This document shows positions 35,401 to 45,368 of a stretch of 64,000 nt of DNA, piece after piece. Numbering within the stretch: the stretch's first letter is position 1; every line of letters starts with the position of its first letter. Source of the DNA: Amycolatopsis sp. CA-128772 (GTDB taxonomy: Bacteria; Actinomycetota; Actinomycetes; Mycobacteriales; Pseudonocardiaceae). The position numbers and the translations under genes were made by a program. The DNA lies in NCBI RefSeq assembly GCF_002904295.1, contig NZ_PPHG01000072.1, positions 248,001-312,000 of the forward strand. The letters run 5' to 3'. Below the pieces are notes generated by a model that saw nothing but the letters and a program-made list of their open reading frames with translations, was not told the origin of the DNA and made no database searches.

Positions 35401-36118
35401 CACGACGGCGTCCGGCACCGCCGACACTCCGCTGCGCTACACCGGCCAGTACACCGACGCGGAATCCGGGCTGGTCTACCTGCGTGCCCGGTACTACGAC
35501 CCGGCCACCGCCCAGTTCCTGACGGTCGACCCGCAGGTCGACAGCACGCACAGCGCGTACGGCTACGTCATGGGCAACCCGGTCAACCTGACCGATCTGT
35601 CGGGGATGTGCTGGTCCGGGTTCGGCTGGGCCTGCGCGGCGGCGAACTTCGTCTGGGAGCACAAGACGGCCTTCGAAGTGGGCCTCGCCGTGGCGTCGCT
35701 GGCCATCCCGGTGGTCGGCGAGTTCGTCGGCGGCTACCTGCTCGCCGACACCGCGATCGGCGTCGGCATCACCGAAGGCGCGTCCATGCTCGCCAACGGG
35801 CTGTTCTACGCGGACACCGCACTGTCCATTGCGGACGCCAGGTACACGTGCAAGACCGGCAGCGCGGCGAGTTGCGCGGTCGGTGTGGCGAGCGTCGCGA
35901 CGGGCGCGGCCGGCTACGCGTTCGGCGCCGGGGCGAAGGCGGCGGGAAAACTGGCGGAGGGAGCCAGCTCGGCGATCGGCCGCTGGGGTTACCGCCAGGC
36001 GAAACGCGGCCTCAATGTCGGCGCCTGGCTGCAGAACATCGCGTCATTGGGCTACTCGATCGCGGGCGGCTGCAACCTCAACTCGCCCCAGGACCCCAAC
36101 GACCTGAACCACCACTAA
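29411..36118 (+). CDS. Giant secreted RHS/YD-repeat protein, polymorphic-toxin type
   Basis: A 2235-residue protein. GTG start seven bases after GGGGGAGG; a GCGGCC/GGCCGC hairpin lies in the leader. Residues 11-35 are a signal peptide. Layout: an Ala/Pro-rich N-terminal region to about 470; a transglycosylase-like fold near 480-640 (IFEGIMAQESNW, GYGISQVTDGM); a golvesin-C-like beta domain near 795-965; a DUF6531-type entry (DPVDTATGYFGDEFTDL) near 1000; long YD repeats (TYGYDANDNLT, YGYDGQGRKN and many more); and the RHS core closure LRARYYDPATAQFLTVDP near 2020. The last 170 residues after NPVNLTDLSG form the variable tip: glycine-rich, hydrophobic (GLAVASLAIPVVGEFVGGYL), with two Cys in YTCKTGSAASCAVG. 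No known toxin motif is seen there. Likely an antibacterial or wall-surface effector. Confidence 0.9.
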   Translation: MSGGIDRARRMSGWRVLTVLGTVLALAGATTSVVAAAPKPPAPAPHAAAPEPADFGPDAAKSADVAVDGYGDAQGYHVELGREAAGFAWREAALLHPAGFDDGSWTGYQCVSGDGKYAAVAILPASAVNTQAARDHGAFAYSVDLGTGAVRALAGGVGLKYYSPGCGTGDTAVFTVALDGQTRLLTANLATGRVDADVTTPGQLTSAVPAAGGIVGVAGNRLVSLPAKGKPAVVATLPGDVYDVHPAADGGVSFLHTGPGTRTATAAHEHAGAVTTLGSGDLGRVQLFQGRAGRAVLTGATPAAPAALAAAGVRSVGDGPLAHGAEASSLDGDVLLGPDGDGRKSSPALLATNSGKVLAPAVPAATRAAATAVPTYSAAPKAAQAPHQNRLSPKGDAAPAAKAAPATTQAQTPKCAVPPLNANRQVMQPNPAQVNWAVQLAEQGLLTGSAYTRPAGFGNLGLVAYAPNSDFPLIPLSHPAGGSNSVPRSIFEGIMAQESNWSQASWHAPAGTAGDPLIASYYGAGGDIVSMNYAASDCGYGISQVTDGMHLGDHSLSEHGQWKVAVDYQENIAAGLQILETTWNQLYTAGITANNADPRYLENWYFAAWAYNSGIQPNAANGNTTGCTPGPSCTGPHGTWGLGWTNNPANLDYPPNRDPYLQDTYADAAHPASWPYQERVLGWTASPLIRYSNPAYAKPTYNGGQHWVQPAPFTAMCSLSANQCDPNATNTSNPGASHCMLNDFQCWWHNPVTWIPSCATTCATSPYAVSGGSEPANPTQNPPTCSQDTAKVPGGSIIVDDEPSRLNLQGCGAANWSDNGTFTYTYGTNSAGDPIGAIDTHQLGTGLGGRVLFTHTEDGSNPALINTGVWTPNLPSLQYYKVKLHLPGLGAEATNVVYTINPGGGVSPWKIRVNQAWNSEQWVTIGTFAMQNGATVTLTNNGSSQDQGGYGYSDFDVAFDAIAFVPQGGTPGQPIGGPPGIQDEPRGSNPAFIACGCARRTAGDPVDTATGYFGDEFTDLTTPGRGLPLNFSRSYAESIADPNGPNKALAADGPFGWGWTYSYNLSANTDPATGTVTVKQEDGSAVAFTATGSTFAPAAPRFDAALAKSGTTYTYTRRGRQIFTFDVASGHLTAETDLAGSKASPSYGTTLAYDGAGHLSAITDPAGRAYTLSWTGSHISGLSDPAGRTVTYGYDANDNLTDVYGVGTTRAPTRKDDDHAQYTYDGNHLMTSMRSPANFGGPASATTSMVYDSAERVHTQTDANAHTTTFTYGPDGGLAAGQTLVTDPNGHRKLDTYQNGLLVSETLGYGTADAGTTSYTYDPVTLGVSTQTDPDGALHTFTYDDHGNKTSESNALGFTTDYVYDDAANLLETIDADGVATVNQYDQAGHVPPGAGGGLDLTSRTVTRANNVVESTTGNFGAAPVRTAAFYYDDPAHPADQTRAVDPNGKTTSVAFDAFGDRVSVTDAAGDRTQSGFDTATGLLVSTVDGNGSAAGVTTACTPPAKGCTTYGHDAYGNVTLTTDPLGHAASAHFDADGHQTSATDANQRTTITTFDPVGQPVKVTQADNSTRITDYNPDGTVADTIDGLGAKTTYGYDGQGRKNSRTDPDNRTSTVHLDPAGHALTATDPGGRVTTNGYDPAGQLKSMTYSDGVTPKVVYSYDPAGHRSTMTDGTGTSTWTYNAFGEVTSQTQGSGATVGYGYDDNGNQTGITYPGRTSTVVRTFDDAERLKTVTDWNGNKTTFGYDGDGVVKTTSYPNGTTVTNGYDDSDHLTSTTAVTGSATAVSATYGRDPIGQLASRTVGPATQTFGYNAKEQLSSDGSNTYTDDAADNPVQIGAVTQAFDAAGQLCWTLPGGSAGTPGCGTVPAGAVGYTFGASGERKTAGSTSYGYDQAGRLNSFTRGATAATYGYNGDGLRMSRTSGGTTTTFVWDAGATPNVLNDATNEYLYGPDGLPIEQVGAAGAFWYVHDQVGSTLALLTGAGAVAGSYRYTPYGVTTASGTADTPLRYTGQYTDAESGLVYLRARYYDPATAQFLTVDPQVDSTHSAYGYVMGNPVNLTDLSGMCWSGFGWACAAANFVWEHKTAFEVGLAVASLAIPVVGEFVGGYLLADTAIGVGITEGASMLANGLFYADTALSIADARYTCKTGSAASCAVGVASVATGAAGYAFGAGAKAAGKLAEGASSAIGRWGYRQAKRGLNVGAWLQNIASLGYSIAGGCNLNSPQDPNDLNHH

Positions 36119-36153
36119 GGTGGCGTCGCCGCCACCGGAGGAAAGTGAGCAGG

Positions 36154-36600
36154 ATGACCGACACCAGCGAGCTCCGTCCGCTGGAGCCACGCCGGCTCAA
36201 GTGGAGCGCGCGCCGGAAGCTGCGGAAAGCCCGCCGCGAAGGGCGCACCGGGCTGCTGGCGTACGCGGTCATCCCGGCGAGCAACCGGAACGGTTACCGG
36301 TACCTCCGGTTCGTCTACGTCCGCGAAGGCCGCCGAGAGCTGTACGCGGGCAGCGCCGACGACCGATCGGTGCGGTGGGTCGATCTCCCGCCCGGAACCC
36401 ACCGCCTCGATTTCGTGGTGAGCGACGCGGGCAAGGAAGTCGCGCTGCGCCGGGAGTTCACGCTCCGGCCACGGCAGGTGCTGGTGTCCTGGTGCTACAC
36501 GACGTATTCGCTGAAACCCTTCGATCGTCATCCCCGCCCGAACCGCTGGTACATCGGAGTCCTGGACGAAGCCCCGGACCCACCGGCCGGGGGAGCGTGA
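36154..36600 (+). CDS. Small protein downstream of the RHS gene, candidate immunity protein
   Basis: A 148-residue soluble protein of unknown family, 36 bases after the RHS stop and probably co-transcribed. The N-terminus is very basic (RRLKWSARRKLRKARREGR), followed by beta-rich text (YRYLRFVYVREGRRELYAG, HRLDFVVSDAGKEVALRREF) and an aromatic end. In RHS toxin loci this position is where the immunity gene usually sits, but nothing in the sequence proves that. ATG chosen; a GTG nine bases earlier is also possible, since GGAGGA lies between the ideal distances. Confidence 0.75.
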   Translation: MTDTSELRPLEPRRLKWSARRKLRKARREGRTGLLAYAVIPASNRNGYRYLRFVYVREGRRELYAGSADDRSVRWVDLPPGTHRLDFVVSDAGKEVALRREFTLRPRQVLVSWCYTTYSLKPFDRHPRPNRWYIGVLDEAPDPPAGGA

Positions 36601-36800
36601 CGGAGTACGGCCGGGACCGGGAGCGCCGGCGTCGACCCGGACGCTGCTCGGAGCCGGTCAAGTCACGGCTTTGGCGGCGTCGCTCGGTCGTGGCAGGCGG
36701 AGGTCATTCCGCTGTCGGGCCCGGGAGCGCAGAGCCGAACTCCGCCGGGCCTTGACAGCGCCGGCGCGCTAGCCGGCTGACGAGGGGAGGAAGCCTTCGG

Positions 36801-37271
36801 GTGTGTGCCCAAGAGAGATTGGCCGCCGCCGTGGCGGGTCTTGCGGGTGTGCGGGTCATCGGCTTCAGCCGGGCCGGCGCGATCACCCTCGAACTCACCG
36901 AATCCGTGGTGATCGAGGTGTTCCCGGCCTGCGCCGGCCCGGTGGAGCAGTGGCGGCTCTTCCGCCGCGGCTCTGGCCTGCACCACGTGTTCCCCGGAGA
37001 CGGTCAACGGCAGAACGCCGCATCCACTGTGGACAGCACCGCCTGCGCTCCCCGGTCCGCGTCGCCGAAGGTGCCCGGCAGGGCCGTCACCGCCAAGCCC
37101 ACCGCGCGGCCGTCGTCCGTGGCGCCGCCGCGGGTTTCGAAACCGTGGATGTCGCCGCCGTGGCCCCAGTACTCGCCGCCGCACGTCAGGGGGACGCGGA
37201 ACACGCCCAGGCCGTACTGCCAGCCCGGCAACAGCGGCGCCGGCACCGTCTTGCGCATCTCCGCCCGCTGA
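36801..37271 (+). CDS. Possible small gene, probably 3'-damaged
   Basis: GTG with GGGGAGG ten bases upstream opens a frame whose first 65 residues look protein-like (ERLAAAVAGLAGVRVIGFSR, ITLELTESVVIEVFP, EQWRLFRRGSG). The frame then runs about 90 codons antisense into the serine hydrolase gene, where it stops looking real. Perhaps a small gene whose end was lost by recombination. Confidence 0.3.
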   Translation: MCAQERLAAAVAGLAGVRVIGFSRAGAITLELTESVVIEVFPACAGPVEQWRLFRRGSGLHHVFPGDGQRQNAASTVDSTACAPRSASPKVPGRAVTAKPTARPSSVAPPRVSKPWMSPPWPQYSPPHVRGTRNTPRPYCQPGNSGAGTVLRISAR

Positions 37272-38101
37272 CGCGCCGGGAGCAACCGGCCGTCCAGCAA
37301 CGCCCGGGAGAACTGCGCGAGGTCGCCCGGCGTCGAAATCAGCTGGCCCGCCGCCCAGCCCCACGATGGATCCAGCTCCGTCACGTCGACCACGGCAGTG
37401 CCCGAGCGTGCGTAGCCGTGCGGGTGCGGGCCCTGGATGCGCTGGTCGCCCACCTGCGGCCAGTACGTGTTCCGCAGGCCCGCCTTCCGGATCACGCGCT
37501 CGGTGATCTGCTCCGCCACCGGACGTCCGGTCACCCGCTCGATCAGCAGGCCCGCCAGCACGTAGTTGGTGTTGCTGTACTCCCACTTCGTCCCCGGGGC
37601 GAACCGGGCCGGGTGCGCGAAGGCGACGGCGAGCAGCTCGTGCGGCGGGAAGTACCGGTGCTGCAGCTTCGCGATGTCCTCGAGCCCGAGGTACTCGGTG
37701 TAGTTCGGCAGCCCGCTCGTGTGCTGCAGCAGCTGCCGGACGGTGATCGCCGAACCGCCGGGCACCAGGCCGGGCAGGTACCGCTCGATCGGCGCGTCCA
37801 GGGCCACCTTGCCCTCGGCCACCAGCTGCAGGACCACCACCGCGGTGAACGTCTTCGTGTTGCTGCCCGCCCGGACCCGCCCGTCGGCCGGAACCGGAAC
37901 CCGGCTGCCGAGCCGCGACGAGCCGGCGACCAGCGACTCCGTGCGTCCGCCCCGCGTCACCGACGCCAGCGCGGCCGGGAACCCCTCCTGGGTCACGAGC
38001 GCGTCGAGCTGCTGCCGGACGGTGGGCGGGGCCGCGACCGCCGCTGTGGCCGTCGTGCCCAGCAGTCCCGCCACGGTCAGGACCACCACTGCTTTCCGCA
38101 T
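37004..38101 (-). CDS. Secreted serine hydrolase (beta-lactamase / D-Ala-D-Ala carboxypeptidase family)
   Basis: A 365-residue exported protein with signal peptide MRKAVVVLTVAGLLGTTATA. Motifs of the class C / DD-peptidase fold: SNTK (nucleophile Ser near residue 80), YSN in TKWEYSNTNYVLAG, and HGG in YWGHGGDIHGF. It may trim peptidoglycan peptides or hydrolyse another ester or amide. Start ATG follows GAGGAGCAGGAAG. No operon partner. Confidence 0.9.
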   Translation of the reverse strand: MRKAVVVLTVAGLLGTTATAAVAAPPTVRQQLDALVTQEGFPAALASVTRGGRTESLVAGSSRLGSRVPVPADGRVRAGSNTKTFTAVVVLQLVAEGKVALDAPIERYLPGLVPGGSAITVRQLLQHTSGLPNYTEYLGLEDIAKLQHRYFPPHELLAVAFAHPARFAPGTKWEYSNTNYVLAGLLIERVTGRPVAEQITERVIRKAGLRNTYWPQVGDQRIQGPHPHGYARSGTAVVDVTELDPSWGWAAGQLISTPGDLAQFSRALLDGRLLPARQRAEMRKTVPAPLLPGWQYGLGVFRVPLTCGGEYWGHGGDIHGFETRGGATDDGRAVGLAVTALPGTFGDADRGAQAVLSTVDAAFCR

Positions 38102-38307
38102 CTTCCTGCTCCTCCCGAATGGACGACCCCGCTGACGATGCCGGGATCCGGCGGGAAGATCAGGAGTGCAGACCACCGAACCGGGGGTAGCGCCTGCGCT
38201 ACCCCCGCGCGGGCCCGGTGTCGGCGCGCGGACGAGGGCCTGCGCCTACCGGCCCCGCCGGACCTGGCGGAGCCCCCGTTGATCGCCCCCGCCTGACCTC
38301 CCGCCCC

Positions 38308-38436
38308 GTGACTGAACCCGGAACTCACGTGATCGAACCCGTAACTCGCGTGATCGAACCCGTAACTCACGAGTTACGGCTTCAATCACGCCGGTTACGG
38401 CTCTGATCACGCGAGTTCCGGGCCGGATCACGCCGG

Positions 38437-38442
<6 letters not shown>
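38308..38442. repeat. 21-bp repeat array with central inversion
   Basis: Three copies of a 21-bp unit (type GTGATCGAACCCGTAACTCAC) at 38308-38370 are followed without gap by three copies in the opposite orientation (38371-38433) and a partial one to 38442. Period is exactly 21 bp. The turning point, CCGTAACTC then GAGTTACGG, is palindromic, so the whole could fold as a cruciform. The last partial copy contains the ATPase stop codon. Otherwise the gap 38102-38436 holds only the hydrolase promoter region. Confidence 0.85.
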
Positions 38443-42612
<4,170 letters not shown>

Positions 42613-42740
42613 CCGAACCTCCGCCTGCCGACCGTCCTGGCGGCGTTCCCCGGCGGCCGGCGGCCAAACCCGGTACCGCCCGATCGCGGGACAGCACCGC
42701 GGGTTGCCTTGACGTCGGCGGCAACGTCTAGCTTCGGGTC

Positions 42741-43589
42741 GTGGAATTCGGAATCAGTTACAGCACGCCGTTTTTCGGGGCCGGTCCGGACACGATCGCC
42801 GGGTTCGCCCGGGACGCGGAGGAGTGCGGCTTCGAGTCGTTGTACCTGCCGGAGCACGTCGCGCTGTACCCCGGCGCGAAGATCGGGCCGGTGGCGCTGC
42901 CGCCGACGCTGCCGTACGCCGATCCGCTGGAATGCCTGAGTTTCGTCGCCGCCGTGACGGACCGCATCCTGCTGGGCACCGGCGTGCTGCTGCTGCCGTA
43001 CCACCACCCGGTGGTGCTGGCGAAGCGGCTGGCGACGGTCGACGTGCTGTCCGGCGGCCGCATGCGGCTCCTGACGGTGGGGGTCGGCGCGCTGCCCGGC
43101 GAGGCCCGGGCGGCCGGCGTGGACTTCACGACCCGGGGCCGCCGGGCCGACGAGGCGATCGACGTCCTGCGGCTGCTGTGGTCGGGCGGTGAGGAAGGCG
43201 CGGATTTCGACGGCGAGTTCTTCTCGTTCGAAGGAGTCTGCAGCTACCCGAAACCCCTGGCCAGGCTCCCGATCCACGTCGGCGGATCGAGCACGGCGGC
43301 GGCGCGCCGCGCGGGCCTGCGCGGCGACGGCTGGTTCCCGGGCGGCCGGCTGACCGGGGAGGAGCGCCGCCGCCAGTTCGGCCTGGCCCGGACGACGGCG
43401 CGGGAGGCGGGCCGCGACCCGGACGGCCTGCAGCACACGCGGTGGGGGACGCTCGACATGTCCGCTGAGGACGTGGACGAGCTGGCCGGCCAGGGGGTGA
43501 CGCGGGTGGTGGTCACGCCGGGCACGGCCGACCCCGCCCGGCGGCGCGAGGAGATGGCGGCGTTCGCGGAGCGGTTCGGCCTCGGCTGA
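42741..43589 (+). CDS. LLM-class F420-dependent oxidoreductase
   Basis: A 282-residue luciferase-like barrel protein. It begins MEFGISYSTPFFGAGPDTIA, with ECGFESLYLPEHV, GTGVLLLPYHHPVVLAKRLA and LLTVGVGALPGEARAAG, typical of the F420-dependent subgroup. Its substrate is unknown. The GTG has no ribosome site; TAGCTT ends six bases before it and TTGCCT lies 19 bases further up, suggesting a leaderless transcript starting at the GTG. Confidence 0.88.
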   Translation: MEFGISYSTPFFGAGPDTIAGFARDAEECGFESLYLPEHVALYPGAKIGPVALPPTLPYADPLECLSFVAAVTDRILLGTGVLLLPYHHPVVLAKRLATVDVLSGGRMRLLTVGVGALPGEARAAGVDFTTRGRRADEAIDVLRLLWSGGEEGADFDGEFFSFEGVCSYPKPLARLPIHVGGSSTAAARRAGLRGDGWFPGGRLTGEERRRQFGLARTTAREAGRDPDGLQHTRWGTLDMSAEDVDELAGQGVTRVVVTPGTADPARRREEMAAFAERFGLG

Positions 43590-43649
43590 GGGCGAGTGGC
43601 GATTCGTCCACCAGGGACTGGGTTTGGGGTGTGTTCTTTCCGCCCGTCG

Positions 43650-44582
43650 TCAAGCGCTCCCTTCGTCCACAAGGGACTCGATGCCCGGCGGGAGGCTCGC
43701 CCGCCGGGCCGGGTCGGCGACGAACCCCACGATCGCGGTGCGCAGCGCGCGCACCGCCCGGGTCGGCTCCACGTCCTCGCGCAGCGCCAGCTGCACCACG
43801 CGGGTCATCCCGGCGCCCGGCGCGAACCGGGTCACCGGGAACCGGTCGCCCGCCACCGTGCGCGGGACCACCGCCGCCCCCACCCCCGCGCGGACCAGTT
43901 CCAGGACCGCGTCCATCTCGCCGCCCTCGATCGCGAACGACGGCTCGAACCCCGCCGCGCGGCAGGCGTTCACCGTGGCCTCCCGGACGTCGTAGCCGCG
44001 GCGGAACATCACCAGCGGGACGTCGGCGAGCTCCTCGATGCCGAGCCGGTCGCCCGGGCGAGGAGCCGGCGAGATCACCACCAGTTCCTCCAGCAGCAGC
44101 GGCGTCGCCGTCAGGCCGGGGCCGGCCGCCGTCCGGGTGCCCGCCAGCAGTGCCAGGTCCAGCGCGCCTTCGGCGAGCCGCTGCCGCAGGTCGCCCGAGC
44201 CGCTTTCGTGCAGCTCCAGCTGGATGCCGGGGTACCGGCGGCGGAACGCGGCGAGCATCGCGGGCAGCAGCCCGGTGCACAGGCTCGGCGGTGCGCCCAG
44301 CCGGACCCGGCCGCGGTCGAGCTCGGCCAGCTCCCGGACGGCCCGCCGGGCGGTCTCGGTCTCGGCGAGGATCCGGCGGGCGATCGGCAGCAGGGTCTCG
44401 CCGGCTTCGGTGAGGGAGACGTTGCCGCGGATCCGGTGGAACAGCGGGGCGCCCAGGTCGTGTTCCAGCGCGCGGATCTGCTGGGACAGCGACGGCTGGG
44501 CGACGCGCACCTGCTCGGCGGCCCGGGTGAAGTGCCGGTGTTCGGCCACGGCGACGAAGTAGGCGAGCTGCTGGAGCTGCAT
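43650..44582 (-). CDS. LysR-family regulator of the sdh operon
   Basis: A 310-residue LysR protein. The N-terminal helix-turn-helix is LAYFVAVAEHRHFTRAAEQV then AQPSLSQQIRALEHDLGAPL; the rest is the effector-binding domain (LLEELVVISPAPRPGDRL). Start ATG at MQLQQLAYF; longer in-frame starts would run into the divergent sdh promoter. It faces sdhCAB across about 80 bp, with a LysR-type palindrome in between. The inducer is probably a metabolite linked to succinate or carbon status. Confidence 0.9.
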   Translation of the reverse strand: MQLQQLAYFVAVAEHRHFTRAAEQVRVAQPSLSQQIRALEHDLGAPLFHRIRGNVSLTEAGETLLPIARRILAETETARRAVRELAELDRGRVRLGAPPSLCTGLLPAMLAAFRRRYPGIQLELHESGSGDLRQRLAEGALDLALLAGTRTAAGPGLTATPLLLEELVVISPAPRPGDRLGIEELADVPLVMFRRGYDVREATVNACRAAGFEPSFAIEGGEMDAVLELVRAGVGAAVVPRTVAGDRFPVTRFAPGAGMTRVVQLALREDVEPTRAVRALRTAIVGFVADPARRASLPPGIESLVDEGSA

Positions 44583-44590
44583 CCGCTCAC

Positions 44591-44607
44591 GATAGCTCAA
44601 GGCTATC
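44591..44607. promoter_or_regulatory. LysR binding palindrome
   Basis: GATAGCTCAAGGCTATC is a perfect 6-bp inverted repeat with a 5-base spacer (T-N11-A class). Its centre lies 66 bases before the inferred sdhC transcription start, the standard position of a LysR recognition site, and just ahead of the LysR start codon, so it can serve both activation and autoregulation. Confidence 0.75.
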
Positions 44608-44628
44608 GGCAGCAGAGTTTTCATGTCT

Positions 44629-44657
44629 TTGACCTCTGATGGCCGCGCTCCTACCGT
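44629..44657 (+). promoter_or_regulatory. Promoter of the leaderless sdhCAB operon
   Basis: TTGACC, a 17-base spacer and TACCGT. The -10 box ends seven bases before a GTG in the sdhC frame, so transcription should start at that GTG and give a leaderless mRNA. Confidence 0.75.
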
Positions 44658-44664
44658 CGATCGG

Positions 44665-45366
44665 GTGGTCACTGAGCTCGCGCCGCCCCGGCGCTCGGCC
44701 GTCCGGCGCTTCTGGGCGTCGACGATCGGCAAGAAAGCCGTCATGGCGGTCACCGGCGTCTTGCTTCTCGCCTTCGTGCTCGCGCACATGGTGGGCAACC
44801 TCAAGACGTTCCTGGGCGCCGCCGAACTCAACCACTACGCCGGCTGGCTGCGCACGATCGGTGAACCGGTGCTGCGCCGCGAGTGGTTCCTCTGGCTGCA
44901 GCGGGCGGTCCTGCTCGTCGCGCTGGTCCTGCACGTCACCGCGGCGGTGCAGCTGGCCCGGCGCGACCTGCGCGCGCGGCCGGTCCGCTACGTCCACCGG
45001 CGGCCGCGGGCGAGCTTCGCTGTCCGGACGATGCGCTGGGGCGGCGCGACGCTGGCGGTGTTCGTCGTCTGGCACATCCTCGACTTCACCGTGGGCACGG
45101 TGAACCGGGACTTCGTCGCCGGCGACCCCTACCACAACCTCGTCGCCGACTTCCGGGTCTGGTGGGTGAACGTGATCTACCTCGTCGCTCTGGCCATGCT
45201 GGGCCTGCACATCCATCACGGCTTCACCAGCGCCGCGCGCACCCTGGGCGTCGCCCGCCCGCGCCGGGAACGGGCGATCAAGATCCTCGGCAGCACGACG
45301 GCGGTCGCGGTCGCGGGCGGCTACGCCCTCGTCCCGGTCGCGATCATGACGGGACTGGTGCACTGA
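44665..45366 (+). CDS. sdhC: Succinate dehydrogenase cytochrome b subunit
   Basis: A 233-residue membrane subunit with five hydrophobic segments and His residues at helix ends (AFVLAHMVGNL, VLHVTAAV, VVWHILDF, LGLHIHHGF), consistent with the di-haem, single-subunit type used with menaquinone. I set the start at GTG 44665 because a good promoter ends seven bases before it; the ATG at 44623 lies upstream of the -35 box and cannot be used. First gene of sdhCAB. Confidence 0.88.
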   Translation: MVTELAPPRRSAVRRFWASTIGKKAVMAVTGVLLLAFVLAHMVGNLKTFLGAAELNHYAGWLRTIGEPVLRREWFLWLQRAVLLVALVLHVTAAVQLARRDLRARPVRYVHRRPRASFAVRTMRWGGATLAVFVVWHILDFTVGTVNRDFVAGDPYHNLVADFRVWWVNVIYLVALAMLGLHIHHGFTSAARTLGVARPRRERAIKILGSTTAVAVAGGYALVPVAIMTGLVH

Positions 45367-45368
45367 CC

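Noticed and set aside
29393..35662. A 2089-codon open frame antisense to the RHS gene, and other very long antisense frames such as 18991-22755 on the plus strand
   Set aside because: They mirror the GC codon bias of the real genes, have Arg/Gly/Val-rich composition without family motifs, and lack ribosome sites.
36663..37586. Minus-strand frame across 36663-37586
   Set aside because: It is out of frame with the serine hydrolase, whose SNTK, YSN and HGG motifs define the real frame.
43595..43680. Repeated TTCGTCCACMAGGGACT near the LysR 3' end
   Set aside because: Only two copies, one of them inside the LysR C-terminal codons; too little to call an element.
44623..44664. ATG at 44623 as the sdhC start
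   Set aside because: It lies upstream of the -35 box of a good promoter whose start point is at the GTG 44665.
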